This document shows positions 8,900 through 19,229 of a stretch of 64,000 nucleotides of DNA, piece by piece. Source of the DNA: Pectobacterium polonicum (GTDB lineage Bacteria > Pseudomonadota > Gammaproteobacteria > Enterobacterales > Enterobacteriaceae). Positions within the stretch are counted from its first letter, which is position 1. Every line of letters begins with the position of its first letter. The stretch is from the NCBI RefSeq assembly GCF_005497185.1, contig NZ_RJTN01000012.1, forward strand, positions 1-64,000, read 5' to 3'. Below the pieces are notes generated by a model that ran no database searches, was not told where the DNA came from, and worked only from the letters and a program-made list of their open reading frames with translations. The translations under genes and the position numbers were made by a program.

Positions 8900-9271
8900 A
8901 GTCCTTTTTTTACGCGAAAAGCAATGGGGCGAATTAACAAAATAGCGAGCTATTAATTATATTAATAAATATTTTTCTGGCATGTAATTAATGGCCTGAA
9001 AGGCACAACGCCTATCAACAATAAGGTGTTTCTCTCATTGTCTTTTTATTCAATGTATTGGCGTGGTTGTTCTGGCCGTTTTTACGCTGAAACTCTATTT
9101 ATACGCTTATGTGCAAAAACAGAGAATAGCGGCAAAAAAATAATACTCAAATTATCTGAAAGTATATGTATGAAGTATGTGCGTTAAGAGGGCAGCGGGT
9201 TCCTGCTTTTTCTCATTATTTATTCTGTGCTGTACGGAATTAGTAGAGAGCAGTGATGATTTTTTATAATG

Positions 9272-9300
9272 CCAGTGGTCAACGTGAGGCTGACCACTGG
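9272..9300. terminator. Hairpin downstream of the first chemoreceptor gene
   Basis: Ten-bp perfect stem CCAGTGGTCA / TGACCACTGG with a 9-nt loop, 17 bp past the stop of the chemoreceptor gene. No T-run follows on the minus strand. Probably a transcript 3' end. Confidence 0.4.
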
Positions 9301-9317
9301 TGATGTAGATCTGTCGA

Positions 9318-10889
9318 TTAGGAAAGGCGAGGTTCTACCTGAAACAGTGACATAGACCGCATCAACTGTTGAGACTGCTGTTCCAACGACTGCGTGGTGG
9401 CGGACGAGGCTTTGACGAGCTGTGCGTTGTGCTGAGCCACTTTGTCTATCTGCGTAAAGGCGACATTAACCTGTTCGATACCGCGATGTTGTTCTTGCGT
9501 AGCGGTAGAAATATCTCGCATCAGTTGCGTAATACGGATGATTTCGTCGGTCACCTCATCCATGGTTTCGCCTGCTTTAGAGGCCAATTCAAGCCCCTCA
9601 GACACGCGAGTTTGTGAATCTACAATCAGTGAGCGGATTTCTTTCGCCGCTTGCGCGCTGTGCTGCGCCAAATTACGTACTTCTCCGGCGACGACGGCAA
9701 AACCTCGGCCTTGTTCGCCTGCGCGGGCGGATTCGACGGAGGCGTTTAGCGCCAGAATGTTGGTTTGGAATGCAATGCCGTCGATGACGCTGAGGATGTC
9801 ATTGATGCGCTTGGCGCTGGTGGCGATCTCCTGCATTTTTTCAATAACATAACAGACCGACTCGTTGCTGCGGCTGCTGGTGTTCGAGACGTTATTGGCG
9901 AGTTGATGTGCAAGCTCGGCGTGATCGGCATTGAGCTTCACCGTGGCACTCAATTGCTCCATGCTTGCCGCCGTCTGCTCTAGCGCGGCAACGGACTCTT
10001 CGGTACGCTGAGAAAGCTGAGCATTTTCTTCAAACAGTTCGCGGCTACCGAGATCGATTTGCGTGCTGGCATCACGGACTTGGCTAACCGATTCCAGCAG
10101 CGCGCTCTGCATGCGCCCTATAGCATCGTTGAGTCGACCTAGCTCGTTGTTTCCGCCTTGAATCAGACGGCGCGTCAGATTACCGCTGGCAACCTGCTCC
10201 AACTGCTCGATTGCATAGTCCAGCGGTTTGAGCAGCATGTGACGCAGTGCGACCCAGGCTAATACCACCAGCGTAATGGATAACAGGCTGGCAATCGCAA
10301 TGAGCAGCAGCATCATGCGTTCATTACGTTCAGACTGCACCAGGCCCTGTTCTGAAAGCTGTTGGGCATACTGACGGAAGTTTTGGATCGATAAATCAAA
10401 GGCCTCGCTCAGCGGACCGAGTTGTTTTTCCAATACGTCGTAATATTCGTCGGTATACTGCTTTTGCAGCGCGCTCAGCATCGGGGTCATACCCTGCTGA
10501 AAATAGGCTTGATAGGTTTTTAACACCTCTTGTGCCAATGCCTGACGTTTTGGATCGGCATCGACCGATTTGATTGCGCGTTCAATGTCTTCCTGTGACT
10601 GGCGGAGATGTTTTTCTACGATTCCGGTTTCTTTCGTTCCGTCGTCCAGCAGCCCGATTTCGATTTTCCTGACGGCGAGCGTTGCCGAGGCGCGGGCGCT
10701 AAGCGTTTGATTATAGCCGTTCATCAGGTTGCCCAACTCAATCCCCTGTATTTGATTTTGTGTAGCCAGAGTTTCCCTGTCTTTCTTAATAGCGACAACG
10801 CCCATACTACTGACGATAAGCAGCAACAGGGTCGTTAACAGCAATAACGTTAATAAACCGGTGCGAATAGAAATATTTTTCAGCCCCAT
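9318..10889 (-). CDS. Methyl-accepting chemotaxis protein, four-helix-bundle sensor type
   Basis: 523 residues from MGLKNISIRTG (ATG 10889, preceded by AAGGA). First membrane helix at about residues 9-33, a periplasmic helical sensor of about 150 residues of the Tar/Tsr kind, second helix MMLLLIAIASLLSITLVVLA, HAMP domain, then methylation helices around a hairpin tip with [18 protein letters not shown]. The tip reads NASVESARAG instead of the near-universal [10 protein letters not shown] of the other four receptors in the window, a mild oddity. No C-terminal NWETF-type CheR/CheB docking pentapeptide. The ligand cannot be told from sequence. No clear FliA promoter was found upstream. Confidence 0.93.
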   Translation of the reverse strand: MGLKNISIRTGLLTLLLLTTLLLLIVSSMGVVAIKKDRETLATQNQIQGIELGNLMNGYNQTLSARASATLAVRKIEIGLLDDGTKETGIVEKHLRQSQEDIERAIKSVDADPKRQALAQEVLKTYQAYFQQGMTPMLSALQKQYTDEYYDVLEKQLGPLSEAFDLSIQNFRQYAQQLSEQGLVQSERNERMMLLLIAIASLLSITLVVLAWVALRHMLLKPLDYAIEQLEQVASGNLTRRLIQGGNNELGRLNDAIGRMQSALLESVSQVRDASTQIDLGSRELFEENAQLSQRTEESVAALEQTAASMEQLSATVKLNADHAELAHQLANNVSNTSSRSNESVCYVIEKMQEIATSAKRINDILSVIDGIAFQTNILALNASVESARAGEQGRGFAVVAGEVRNLAQHSAQAAKEIRSLIVDSQTRVSEGLELASKAGETMDEVTDEIIRITQLMRDISTATQEQHRGIEQVNVAFTQIDKVAQHNAQLVKASSATTQSLEQQSQQLMRSMSLFQVEPRLS

Positions 10890-11183
10890 GGTGTCCTTTT
10901 CCTTACGCTGCTTTCGTGGGTGATAGCCCATTCATCATTGGATATGGTGTGTGCAACCAAAGAGAATACGTTATCTGTGTTGCGGTGAGATAAAATTAAA
11001 AAGATATGGCAGGAGCAAAAGGTATTGGCAACAGGGCGTAGCCCGCTGGTCTCTCGCAACGTAAAGGGTATAAATAATTAGCCGTAGTGTTTGTGCCTGG
11101 TTTATCATCTGTCAATAGCATTGGTTTTTCAGGGGCGTAGTTGATACGCCTGTCAATGATACCCAGAGGTATCCGAGGTTTAT

Positions 11184-11609
11184 GTGCAGTTAACAAGTTT
11201 CACGGATTATGGTTTGCGGGCGCTGATTTATATGGCGTCACTGCCGAGCGGGAAAATGACCAGCATTTCGGAGGTAACGGAAGTGTATGGTGTGTCTCGT
11301 AATCATATGGTCAAAATTATCAATCAACTTAGCCGTGCTGGGTTGGTAATGGCCGTGCGCGGCAAAAACGGCGGTATTCGTCTTGGGAAACCGGCAGAAA
11401 CTATTCGGATTGGCGATGTTGTACGCGAATTGGAACCGCTCACGCTGGTTAACTGTAACCATGAGTTTTGCCACATTACACCAGCCTGTCGCTTGAAGCA
11501 GGTGCTTCAACAGGCGGTACAAAATTTTCTGCATGAGCTGGATCAATACACGCTGGCTGATATGGTCAAAGAAAACCCGCCGCTTTATAAATTATTGTTG
11601 GTTGAATGA
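11184..11609 (+). CDS. nsrR: NsrR, nitric-oxide-sensing Rrf2-family repressor
   Basis: 141 residues, very close to E. coli NsrR throughout: [19 protein letters not shown], the winged-helix region [20 protein letters not shown] and the wing [11 protein letters not shown]. The cluster region holds three cysteines, C91 (VNC), C96 and C102 (FCHITPAC), the ligands of the NO-sensitive iron-sulfur cluster. Loss of the cluster on NO exposure relieves repression of genes such as ytfE and hmp. GTG start. Directly upstream of rnr as in E. coli. A 23-bp site matching the NsrR operator lies before ytfE in this window (27008-27030). Confidence 0.96.
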   Translation: MQLTSFTDYGLRALIYMASLPSGKMTSISEVTEVYGVSRNHMVKIINQLSRAGLVMAVRGKNGGIRLGKPAETIRIGDVVRELEPLTLVNCNHEFCHITPACRLKQVLQQAVQNFLHELDQYTLADMVKENPPLYKLLLVE

Positions 11610-11651
11610 ATTTTGTTCAGCCATCCTGCTGATGACAACGGAGGAACCGCA

Positions 11652-14108
11652 ATGTCACAAGATCCATTCCTGGAACGAGAAGCAGAAAAATACGAATCCC
11701 CTATCCCTAGCCGTGAATATATTTTGGCGCACATCGCCAAGCGCGATACCCCGATCAGCCGGGAAGAATTAGCCGCCGACCTGCAATTAACCGGAGAAGA
11801 ACCCCTCGAAGCGCTGCGCCGCCGCCTGCGTGCGATGGAGCGCGATGGTCAGCTTATTTTTACCCGCCGGCAATGCTATGCGTTGCCAGAAAAGCTCGAT
11901 CTGCTGCGTGGCACGGTGATCGGTCACCGTGATGGCTTTGGTTTCCTGCGTGTGGAAGGCCGCAAAGACGATCTTTATCTGTCGGCTGAAGAGATGAAAC
12001 GGGCGATTCACGGCGATGTAGTGCTGGCACAGCCGCTGGGTGCGGATCGTAAAGGACGCCGCGAAGGGCGTATTGTACGCGTGCTAGAACCGCGCACCGG
12101 GCAAATTGTCGGCCGCTATTTTGTCGATGCCGGTGTTGGGTTCGTCGTACCGGATGATAGCCGTCTGAGCTTCGATATCCTGATCCCGAAAGAAGAAATT
12201 AACGGCGCTCGCATGGGCTTCGTGGTCGTGGTTGAACTGACGCAACGCGCCACACGCCGCACGAAAGCAGTCGGTAAGATCGTCGAGATCCTCGGTGACA
12301 ACATGGGCACTGGGTTGGCGGTGGATATCGCCCTGCGTACCCACGATATTCCGCACACCTGGCCGCCTAAAGTCGAAGAGCAGGTGAAGGATCTTTCCGA
12401 AGAGGTGCCGGAAGCCGCGAAGAAAGGCCGTGTGGATCTGCGTAAGCTGCCGCTGGTCACGATTGACGGCGAAGATGCCCGTGATTTTGATGACGCCGTG
12501 TACTGTGAACAGAAACGTGGCGGCGGTTGGCGCTTGTGGGTCGCGATTGCGGACGTGAGCTATTACGTTCGGCCGAATACGGCGCTTGACCATGAAGCGC
12601 GGGCGCGCGGCACGTCGGTGTACTTCCCGTCGCAGGTCGTACCGATGCTGCCGGAAGTGCTGTCAAACGGGCTATGTTCGCTTAATCCGCAGGTTGACCG
12701 CCTGTGTATGGTCTGTGAAATGACCGTGTCGGCACAGGGCAAGCTGTCATCTTACAAGTTTTATGAAGCGGTGATGAGTTCACACGCACGTCTGACCTAC
12801 ACCAAGGTGTGGAACATTCTGCAAGGCGATGCCGAGCTGCGTGAGCACTACAAGCCTTTGGTCGGCGGACTGGAAGAGCTACACCACATGTATAAAGCGC
12901 TGGAACACGCGCGTGAAGTACGCGGTGGCATCGCGTTTGAGACCGAAGAAGCGAAGTTTATTTTCAACGCCGAACGCCGTATCGACCGCGTAGAAGCCGT
13001 AGTGCGTAATGATGCGCACAAGCTGATCGAAGAGTGCATGATTTTGGCGAATATCTCCGCCGCGAGATTTGTGGAGAAAAACGAAGAGCCTGCGCTGTTC
13101 CGCGTACACGATCAGCCGAGTGAAGACCATGTATTAGCCCTGCGCAGCGTGTTGGGCGAGCTGGGGCTGACGCTGAAAGGCGGAATGAAGCCGCAGCCGA
13201 AAGACTACGCGGAATTGATGAACGAGGTGGCGGAGCGTCCCGATCGGGAAATGCTGCAAACCATGCTGCTGCGTTCGATGAAGCAGGCGATTTATGACCC
13301 GGAAAACCGCGGTCACTTCGGGCTGGCCTTGACGTCCTACGGCCACTTTACGTCGCCAATTCGTCGTTATCCTGACCTGTCGCTGCACCGTGCGATTAAG
13401 TATCTGCTGAGCGATCGCCATGAGCGCTGGACGTCAACGGGCGGTTGGCATAGCGATATTAACGAGATGCTACAGCTGGGTATGCACTGTTCGATGACGG
13501 AGCGTCGTGCGGATGAAGCCACACGCGACGTCGCGGACTGGCTGAAGTGCGACTTTATGCAGGATCACGTGGGTGAAGTCTTTACGGGGATTATCGCCAG
13601 CGTGACCGGCTTTGGCTTCTTCGTGCGCCTGAAAGATCTGTTTATCGATGGGCTGGTGCACGTTTCCACGTTGGATAATGACTACTACCGTTACGATAAT
13701 ATCGGTCAGCGGCTGATCGGCGAATCACGCGGACAGGTTTATCGCCTGGGTGATGAAGTGGAAATTCGCGTTGAAGCGGTGCATATGGATGAGCGCAACA
13801 TTGATTTTGCGTTGATTTCCAGTACGCGCAAGGTGCGTGGCGAAGGTAAAACCGCGCGTGACCGGACGAAAAAACCGGAGTCGCGTGAGGCCAAGCCAAG
13901 TCGACGCCGTCGTAGTCCAAGCAAGGCCGCCGCAAACTTTGAGCCGGATGCGGCATTCCGCAAAGAAGGCGATCGCAACGCGAAATCGGATAAGCCAAAA
14001 GCCAAACCGAAAAAGAACCGCGATAAAGCGAAAAAGAACGCAGAAAAAACGCGTAAAATCGCCGCTGCGACCAAGGCTAAACGCGCAAAGAAAAAGTCTG
14101 CTGAGTAA
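11652..14108 (+). CDS. rnr: Ribonuclease R
   Basis: 818 residues. Processive 3'-5' exoribonuclease able to degrade structured RNA; acts in mRNA and rRNA quality control and in trans-translation. Order: N-terminal helix-turn-helix (RREYIL...[11 protein letters not shown]), cold-shock domains, the RNB catalytic domain with DARDFDDAV (metal-binding aspartates, about residue 275) and [12 protein letters not shown], an S1 domain near 640-725 ([18 protein letters not shown]), and a long lysine/arginine-rich tail ending KKKSAE. The start at 11652 ([14 protein letters not shown]) matches E. coli and has GGAGG upstream; 13 additional in-frame codons precede it. Confidence 0.97.
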   Translation: MSQDPFLEREAEKYESPIPSREYILAHIAKRDTPISREELAADLQLTGEEPLEALRRRLRAMERDGQLIFTRRQCYALPEKLDLLRGTVIGHRDGFGFLRVEGRKDDLYLSAEEMKRAIHGDVVLAQPLGADRKGRREGRIVRVLEPRTGQIVGRYFVDAGVGFVVPDDSRLSFDILIPKEEINGARMGFVVVVELTQRATRRTKAVGKIVEILGDNMGTGLAVDIALRTHDIPHTWPPKVEEQVKDLSEEVPEAAKKGRVDLRKLPLVTIDGEDARDFDDAVYCEQKRGGGWRLWVAIADVSYYVRPNTALDHEARARGTSVYFPSQVVPMLPEVLSNGLCSLNPQVDRLCMVCEMTVSAQGKLSSYKFYEAVMSSHARLTYTKVWNILQGDAELREHYKPLVGGLEELHHMYKALEHAREVRGGIAFETEEAKFIFNAERRIDRVEAVVRNDAHKLIEECMILANISAARFVEKNEEPALFRVHDQPSEDHVLALRSVLGELGLTLKGGMKPQPKDYAELMNEVAERPDREMLQTMLLRSMKQAIYDPENRGHFGLALTSYGHFTSPIRRYPDLSLHRAIKYLLSDRHERWTSTGGWHSDINEMLQLGMHCSMTERRADEATRDVADWLKCDFMQDHVGEVFTGIIASVTGFGFFVRLKDLFIDGLVHVSTLDNDYYRYDNIGQRLIGESRGQVYRLGDEVEIRVEAVHMDERNIDFALISSTRKVRGEGKTARDRTKKPESREAKPSRRRRSPSKAAANFEPDAAFRKEGDRNAKSDKPKAKPKKNRDKAKKNAEKTRKIAAATKAKRAKKKSAE

Positions 14109-14118
14109 GGTTAGCTAG

Positions 14119-14150
14119 CCTGCTGCTCCTCGATGCAGAGGAGCAGCAGG
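14119..14150. other. Perfect 13-bp hairpin between rnr and rlmB
   Basis: CCTGCTGCTCCTC and its exact complement flank a 6-nt loop, 10 bp after the rnr stop. No T-run follows. It may stabilise the rnr 3' end, partly terminate transcription, or set the rnr/rlmB ratio. Confidence 0.55.
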
Positions 14151-14209
14151 GTAAACCTCTATCTCTAATGAACAGGTTCTGCCTGTTATGGTTAATTTGA
14201 AGAGTATTA

Positions 14210-14941
14210 ATGAGCGAAATTATTTACGGTATTCATGCGGTTAAGGCACTGCTTGAGCGCGACCCACAGCGTTTTCTGGAAGTCTTTGTTCTGAAAGGGC
14301 GCGACGATCGTCGCCTTCAACCCGTGATTGCCGAGCTGGAAGCGCAGGGCATCGTCATTCAAGTGGCGAATCGGCAGTGGCTGGATAAGCAGGCCGACGA
14401 CGCGGTGCATCAGGGGATCGTAGCGAAGGTCAAAGAAGGGCGGAAGTATCAGGAAAACGATCTGCCTGCGATGTTAGACAATCTGGAAACCCCTTTCCTG
14501 CTAATACTGGACGGCGTGACCGATCCACACAATCTGGGGGCGTGCCTGCGTAATGCCGATGGTGCTGGCGTGCATGCGGTGATTGTGCCCCGCGATCGTT
14601 CGGCACAGTTGAACGCGACAGTGAAGAAGGTAGCCTGTGGTGCGGCGGAAACCGTGCCAGTTATCAGCGTGACCAATCTGGCTCGCACGATGCGCCTGCT
14701 GCAAGAGCGCAATATCTGGATCGTCGGCACGGCAGGTGAAGCGGATCATACGTTGTACCAAAGCAAACTGACCGGGCCGTTGGCGCTGGTGATGGGCGCG
14801 GAAGGGGAAGGGATGCGTCGTCTGACTCGTGAACATTGCGATGAGTTGATCAGTATTCCGATGGCGGGCAGCGTGTCTTCACTGAACGTGTCCGTTGCCA
14901 CTGGCGTGTGTCTGTTTGAAGCCGTTCGCCAGCGCGCGTGA
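14210..14941 (+). CDS. rlmB: 23S rRNA 2'-O-methyltransferase (Gm2251) RlmB
   Basis: 243 residues, the E. coli length. SpoU/TrmH-family enzyme with an alpha/beta-knot that methylates G2251 in the 23S rRNA P-loop. N-terminal substrate-binding domain begins [16 protein letters not shown]; family motifs are [21 protein letters not shown] (motif 1), [19 protein letters not shown] (motif 2) and [23 protein letters not shown] (motif 3), forming the AdoMet knot. Downstream of rnr, as in E. coli. Confidence 0.97.
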   Translation: MSEIIYGIHAVKALLERDPQRFLEVFVLKGRDDRRLQPVIAELEAQGIVIQVANRQWLDKQADDAVHQGIVAKVKEGRKYQENDLPAMLDNLETPFLLILDGVTDPHNLGACLRNADGAGVHAVIVPRDRSAQLNATVKKVACGAAETVPVISVTNLARTMRLLQERNIWIVGTAGEADHTLYQSKLTGPLALVMGAEGEGMRRLTREHCDELISIPMAGSVSSLNVSVATGVCLFEAVRQRA

Positions 14942-14960
14942 TTAGCGTCGTATCTGATAA

Positions 14961-14988
14961 CAGAGAGGTGCCATAAGGCACCTCTCTG
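14961..14988. terminator. Hairpin between convergent rlmB and chemoreceptor
   Basis: CAGAGAGGTGCC-ATAA-GGCACCTCTCTG, a perfect 12-bp stem in the 56-bp gap between two convergent genes. No long T-run, but position and symmetry suit a bidirectional terminator. Confidence 0.6.
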
Positions 14989-14997
14989 TCGTTGGGG

Positions 14998-16533
14998 CTA
15001 CGCCGCAGAGTTTGCCAGCCTGCGAAGGTCTTGCTGTGAAGGATGTAAAAGCCGGAAGACGGAAACGGCATCAGAAAGTACGATCGCCTGTTGCTCCAGC
15101 GAGTGAGCGGCAGAAGAGGATTGCTCGACCAGCACGGTATTTTGCTGCGTGTTCTGATCCATTTCTATGATTGCCTGACCGACCTGAGAAATACCGCGGT
15201 GCTGCTCGTCCGAGGCGGTAGTAATGTCTTTCATGATGGCGTGGACCTGTGTCACGGACTGTACAATCCCCTCCATCGTTTTCCCTGCGCTGTTAACGAG
15301 TGCCGCACCGTTATTAATCTGTGAAACCGACTCGCCAATGAGCGTATCGATCTCTTTGGCGGCCTGCGCGCTGCGTTGTGCCAGATTGCGCACCTCGCTG
15401 GCGACGACGGCAAAACCACGACCTTGTTCACCGGCTCGCGCAGCCTCTACTGCCGCATTGAGCGCCAGGATGTTAGTCTGGAACGCGATGCTGTTAATCA
15501 TTGAGGTGATTTCAGCAATACGGTGAGAGCTCTGTGCGATACCGTGCATGGTATTAACAGCTTTAGAGACCTGCTCTCCCCCCTGATTCGCGGTATCAGA
15601 GGCATCCATAACCAGCCGGTTGGCTTGATGGGCGTTATCGGCATTTTGTTTTACCGTTGACGTCAGCTGTTCCATGCTGGCGGCGGTTTCTTCCAGCGCG
15701 GCGGCTTGTTGCGTTGTACGAGACGAGAGATCGATATTGCCAGCGGTAATTTCCCCAGCGGCAGAGGAAATTTGATTCGCACTGAGGCGAATTTTATCAA
15801 TCATGCTGTGCAGATTGTTGTTCATCTGCCCCATAGCCGAAATCAGCTGGCCTAATTCATCACGACGTTCATTGTGAAGTTGTACCGTGAGATCGCCTTC
15901 TGCAATCGCGCGGGTGGCGTGTAGCGCCTGGTGTAGTGGGCGAACGATCTGCCGTGAGATAACAATCGCGGTTGTCAGACCGAGTATGATGGCAATCAGC
16001 GTAATCACACCCAGTTGGATATCGCTGCTGATGACGTTACGGCCAGCGCGGCTCTCTTCCGTGAAGTAAAGCTTATTGATATTTTCCTGCAACAGCGCCA
16101 TCTGATCGTTCAATTCACTGAGCCGCTGTTGGCTGACATCCGGGCTCATGACCTGCTGGCGCTGAGCCAGGTAGGCATTGAGTGACGTGCTGATATCCTG
16201 AATGGCGCTTTTATCTTCTGCTGGCCAGTGTCCTGTATCAATTTCCTTCAGCAGTGCTGATAGCTCTCCGCTGATATTATCGATAGCGCCGTCATGCTGT
16301 TCCAGATACTGTGCCTTACGTTCCAGCGCATAACCAAAGTTACCTTCTCGGGCGACCACGGTCTTGTCATAAATGGCACCCAAGCGGCTGATGCGCTTTA
16401 ACGATTGGTCGCTATTGTATAATCCATAAAAGCCGACCATGGAAAGAATGACTCCCATGATGAGCAATAAACCAAACCCTACCAATAACTTGCGTGTTAC
16501 TGACAGGTTTTGAAATGACATCCAGCGCAGCAT
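14998..16533 (-). CDS. Methyl-accepting chemotaxis protein, helical-bundle sensor type
   Basis: 511 residues from the ATG at 16533, which has AAGGAAG 8-9 nt upstream; seven more in-frame codons precede it but lack a ribosome site. One membrane helix near residues 16-40, a periplasmic part of about 150 residues predicted helical, a second helix near 180-202, HAMP, and a full methylation/signalling region with [18 protein letters not shown] at the tip. No CheR-docking pentapeptide. Ligand unknown. A sigma-28-like promoter lies 141 bp upstream at 16674-16700. Confidence 0.93.
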   Translation of the reverse strand: MLRWMSFQNLSVTRKLLVGFGLLLIMGVILSMVGFYGLYNSDQSLKRISRLGAIYDKTVVAREGNFGYALERKAQYLEQHDGAIDNISGELSALLKEIDTGHWPAEDKSAIQDISTSLNAYLAQRQQVMSPDVSQQRLSELNDQMALLQENINKLYFTEESRAGRNVISSDIQLGVITLIAIILGLTTAIVISRQIVRPLHQALHATRAIAEGDLTVQLHNERRDELGQLISAMGQMNNNLHSMIDKIRLSANQISSAAGEITAGNIDLSSRTTQQAAALEETAASMEQLTSTVKQNADNAHQANRLVMDASDTANQGGEQVSKAVNTMHGIAQSSHRIAEITSMINSIAFQTNILALNAAVEAARAGEQGRGFAVVASEVRNLAQRSAQAAKEIDTLIGESVSQINNGAALVNSAGKTMEGIVQSVTQVHAIMKDITTASDEQHRGISQVGQAIIEMDQNTQQNTVLVEQSSSAAHSLEQQAIVLSDAVSVFRLLHPSQQDLRRLANSAA

Positions 16534-16673
16534 AAACTTCTTCCTTTTGTTCATTAATTATTACCGTCATAGCAGGCCAATAACGGATTAGTTGTCGTTG
16601 TGTGTTGTGTAAAAAGGGCAGGTGATGAAAGTAGAACAGGCTCCTATATCACTGATAAAAAATGCCTCATCTG

Positions 16674-16700
16674 TTATCGGCATTTCAGGCGCAATACTTA
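16674..16700 (-). promoter_or_regulatory. Sigma-28 (FliA)-like promoter for the chemoreceptor
   Basis: Minus strand TAAG-N15-GCCGATAA: perfect -10 and three of four -35 bases at the standard spacing. It leaves a 5' leader of about 130 nt before the chemoreceptor start. Confidence 0.5.
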
Positions 16701-16900
16701 TTCCTTTTCTCAAACAATGTGAGGATATTCGTGCGGATACAATGATCAGGGGGATAAAGCGCCGTGCAGGGGATTTCTGCATTGCTTATCACGTAAAGTC
16801 ATGTATAAACGCTTTGCTATGCAAGAATCATCTATATTCTTCATGCTTCCTCTTATCTTTGCTGGCGCGTCAACGTGTCTCATTTGAAAGGAATACTGCT

Positions 16901-17299
16901 ATGCCTATTGTTACGTCGCTACTCGCTTTCGCATCCTATTTCTTTATCGGGTTTGCCATGGTGCTGGCCTTTTTGTTTATTTACACCCGTGTTACGCCGC
17001 ATGATGAATGGGCGCTGATTAAAGAGAACAACGGTACGGCCGCGATTGGATTTGGTGGGGCGTTGATTGGTTACGTGATTCCACTTTCCAGTGCGGCGAT
17101 TAATTCGGTGAGCCTGGTGGATTACATCACTTGGGGTGTGGTCGCGCTGGTGGTGCAACTGTTGATTTATTTCGCGGTGCGCCTGTATATGCCGCGTCTC
17201 AGCCAACATATCCAGAATAACGATATTGCGTCCGGTGCTTTTCTCTGTGCCGCTTCGCTCAGCGGTGGGATTCTGAACGCGGCGTGTATGTCGTACTGA
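16901..17299 (+). CDS. yjfL: YjfL-like DUF350 inner-membrane protein
   Basis: 132 residues with about four hydrophobic helices: LLAFASYFFIGFAMVLAFLFIY, GFGGALIGYVIPLSSAAI, ITWGVVALVVQLLIYFAV and the C-terminal GAFLCAASLSGGILNAACMSY. Clearly the DUF350 family and closest by eye to E. coli YjfL. Function unknown. I start at the ATG at 16901, preceded by AAAGGA; the same frame stays open about 280 bp upstream, but that part does not resemble the family. In E. coli yjfL sits in the yjfIJKLM cluster, of which only this member is seen here. Confidence 0.85.
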   Translation: MPIVTSLLAFASYFFIGFAMVLAFLFIYTRVTPHDEWALIKENNGTAAIGFGGALIGYVIPLSSAAINSVSLVDYITWGVVALVVQLLIYFAVRLYMPRLSQHIQNNDIASGAFLCAASLSGGILNAACMSY

Positions 17300-17368
17300 T
17301 TCGCCATTGCGTGATGATACGGAAACTCTCTCATCGCACTGATAGCACTCTTTAGCGAGGGGAAAATC

Positions 17369-17395
17369 ACGGGCAGGAAATCGATGCCTGCCCGT
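17369..17395 (-). terminator. Hairpin downstream of prfH
   Basis: ACGGGCAGG / CCTGCCCGT, 9-bp perfect stem with a 9-nt loop, followed on the minus strand by GATTTT, 10 bp past the prfH stop. Confidence 0.6.
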
Positions 17396-17404
17396 CAGTT
17401 GAGG

Positions 17405-18028
17405 TTAGTGAGAAGCAACCAGCGTAAAATCTTCGCCCTTGAAGACTTTTACCGGATTGCCGCGCTCTATCTGATGGTGGAACAGACGCCGCTGTGCGCG
17501 TAGTTCGGCGTGTTGTTGTTGCTGTAGCGTCTCCAGACGATAGGCGATGAGATAACAGGCCAGACGCTTGTTCGCGTGCTGACTGCGTTCGCTCTGCACC
17601 TTCACGGTGATACCGCTGGCGACATGAGTGGCACGAACGGCAGACTCGGTTTTGTTCACATGCTGTCCGCCGGGTCCGGAGGATTTGGTGGTTTCAAAAC
17701 GGATCTCGTTATCGGCAAACGCCTGCTCCTGATGAAAGCGTGCGACGCCGATAAACCAGTTCTTGCGTCCGCCACCTTTACGCCAGGGGCTATTGCATGT
17801 CCATTGAAGCGTACCGCACCAACTGGCAGCCAATGGTTCCGCCTGCTCACCGTTTAACAGAACCAGTGCGGAACGTAGCGTACCGGAACGTTTTCCTGCT
17901 TCGGTTTCGATGATTTCACAGTCGATGCCTTGCCGTGCGGCATCTCGCTTTAGTGCTTGCAATGCTTTTGCCGTTGCCAGCATGCATTCGTCCGGTCCCT
18001 GTGCAGCGGAGAGTTGAAGCAATATCAT
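17405..18028 (-). CDS. prfH: PrfH, release-factor-like peptidyl-tRNA hydrolase
   Basis: 207 residues, shorter than RF1/RF2. It keeps the catalytic GGQ motif in [20 protein letters not shown] (about residues 117-136), while lacking the stop-codon-recognition domain with PxT/SPF, as is known for release factor homologue PrfH. Its ATG overlaps the rtcB stop by 4 bp (ATGA), so translation is coupled. Published work on RtcB2-PrfH operons shows PrfH releasing the peptide from ribosomes cut in the 16S decoding centre (colicin E3-type damage), after which RtcB2 reseals the rRNA. That role is inferred here from family and operon structure. Confidence 0.9.
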   Translation of the reverse strand: MILLQLSAAQGPDECMLATAKALQALKRDAARQGIDCEIIETEAGKRSGTLRSALVLLNGEQAEPLAASWCGTLQWTCNSPWRKGGGRKNWFIGVARFHQEQAFADNEIRFETTKSSGPGGQHVNKTESAVRATHVASGITVKVQSERSQHANKRLACYLIAYRLETLQQQQHAELRAQRRLFHHQIERGNPVKVFKGEDFTLVASH

Positions 18029-19146
18029 TTATCCTCCCCGCGCGTTTTGTAGGTGAGTACGGGTTTCAGGCGAGCAATTAACGTAATTAATCCTGCCTGC
18101 TGCATCGCGCCGATCACACTGTCTATCGGTTTGTAGGCTTCTGGTGCTTCCTGAAAAATCAGCTGCCTATCCTGACAAATCACACGGCTGCCGAAACGAG
18201 TACGCGCCAGTTGCTGGACGCTATACCGTGAAGACAGTCGATCCTTACACTCCGTGCGCATCCACTTTCTGCCTGCGCCATGTGCCAACGAATACAGGCT
18301 GTCTACGTGAGGTATAGGCTGCACGATATAGCTGTAGTCGCCGCGCGATCCGGGAATGATAACCGGGCCGCAGTCGGCGGGCGTCGCGCCTTTGCGGTGC
18401 AGCCAGCCGGAAATGCCCTCAATCGTCGTCGATGTCACCAGATTGTGGTTCACGTCCAGTGCGGCGGTGCCTTCCGTATGCCAGCGATCCAGCATGCGCT
18501 GTGCGATCAGCCGCCGATTGTGGGTGGCAAATGTCAACGCGAACTGATGCTGTTCCAAATAGGCCGCAGCGGCTGGCGTGTTGGCTTCAAGCCCTTGATG
18601 GCCGAATTCTCGCACGTGGGCTTCCAGTATGGTTTGCCCTAATCCGCGTGAGCCGCTATGCACGAGCAGCAGTAGCTGCTTAGGATCGATGTGCAGAGCA
18701 TGCAGCGTCTCTGGCTGATAAATTTCATCAAGCTGCTGCAATTCTGCAAAGTGGTTACCGCCGCCGATGGTGCCAAGGGAATAGCGGAAATCCGCCAGCG
18801 ATGGGGGAATTTCGATCTCGTCTTCCAGTGGCCCATCGATATTGCCAAGCCGTTTTTCCAACTTATCCAGCGAAATTTTGTTAGCGTTCAGGCTAGTGCG
18901 CCATAGCGCCATGCCGCAGCCGATATCATTTCCGACCAGAGCGGGGTAGAAGCGCTGTTGTGAAAAAAACGCCGCCCCAATGGGATAGCCACGGCCTGGG
19001 TGCAAATCTGGCATACCGGCCACGCGTACCATATCGGGAAGCTGTGAGGTAATTTGAAGCTGTTGGATTGCTTTATCTTCAATCCAGGTATTTTCCGTCG
19101 CGATCACACTGACGCGCGCCGAAATAGAGCGAATAGCATTGCCCAT
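18025..19146 (-). CDS. rtcB: RtcB-family RNA ligase (RtcB2 type, paired with PrfH)
   Basis: 373 residues, shorter than housekeeping RtcB (about 408). It joins 2',3'-cyclic phosphate (or 3'-phosphate) and 5'-OH RNA ends using GTP and manganese. Metal and catalytic motifs visible: [11 protein letters not shown] (Cys ligand), [29 protein letters not shown], and [14 protein letters not shown] near the C-terminus with the guanylylated histidine. Start ATG at 19146 with AGGA 8 nt upstream. Coupled to prfH by a 4-bp overlap. No rtcA or sigma-54 regulator rtcR is seen next to it, consistent with the ribosome-repair variant rather than the rtcBA operon. Confidence 0.92.
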   Translation of the reverse strand: MGNAIRSISARVSVIATENTWIEDKAIQQLQITSQLPDMVRVAGMPDLHPGRGYPIGAAFFSQQRFYPALVGNDIGCGMALWRTSLNANKISLDKLEKRLGNIDGPLEDEIEIPPSLADFRYSLGTIGGGNHFAELQQLDEIYQPETLHALHIDPKQLLLLVHSGSRGLGQTILEAHVREFGHQGLEANTPAAAAYLEQHQFALTFATHNRRLIAQRMLDRWHTEGTAALDVNHNLVTSTTIEGISGWLHRKGATPADCGPVIIPGSRGDYSYIVQPIPHVDSLYSLAHGAGRKWMRTECKDRLSSRYSVQQLARTRFGSRVICQDRQLIFQEAPEAYKPIDSVIGAMQQAGLITLIARLKPVLTYKTRGEDK

Positions 19147-19148
19147 AG

Positions 19149-19164
19149 ATCATCCTGCTGATCA
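19149..19164 (-). promoter_or_regulatory. Small hairpin holding the rtcB ribosome-binding site
   Basis: GATCA-GCAGGA-TGATC places the AGGA Shine-Dalgarno sequence of rtcB in the loop of a 5-bp stem ending 4 bases before the ATG. It could lower or gate initiation. The stem is short, so this is tentative. Confidence 0.3.
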
Positions 19165-19229
19165 ATTTAAAAATAGGGTAAGGCAGGCTACAGCTGGGGG
19201 GATAACGCAACGCGGAAAAGAATGCGGAA

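Noticed and set aside
10890-11000. FliA promoter for the chemoreceptor at 9318-10889
   Set aside because: The best candidate (ACAGATAA) lacks both the GCC of the -10 and a -35 at the right distance.
16622-16900. Open frame extending yjfL upstream by 93 codons
   Set aside because: The extension does not resemble the DUF350 family, and a good ribosome site precedes the ATG at 16901.
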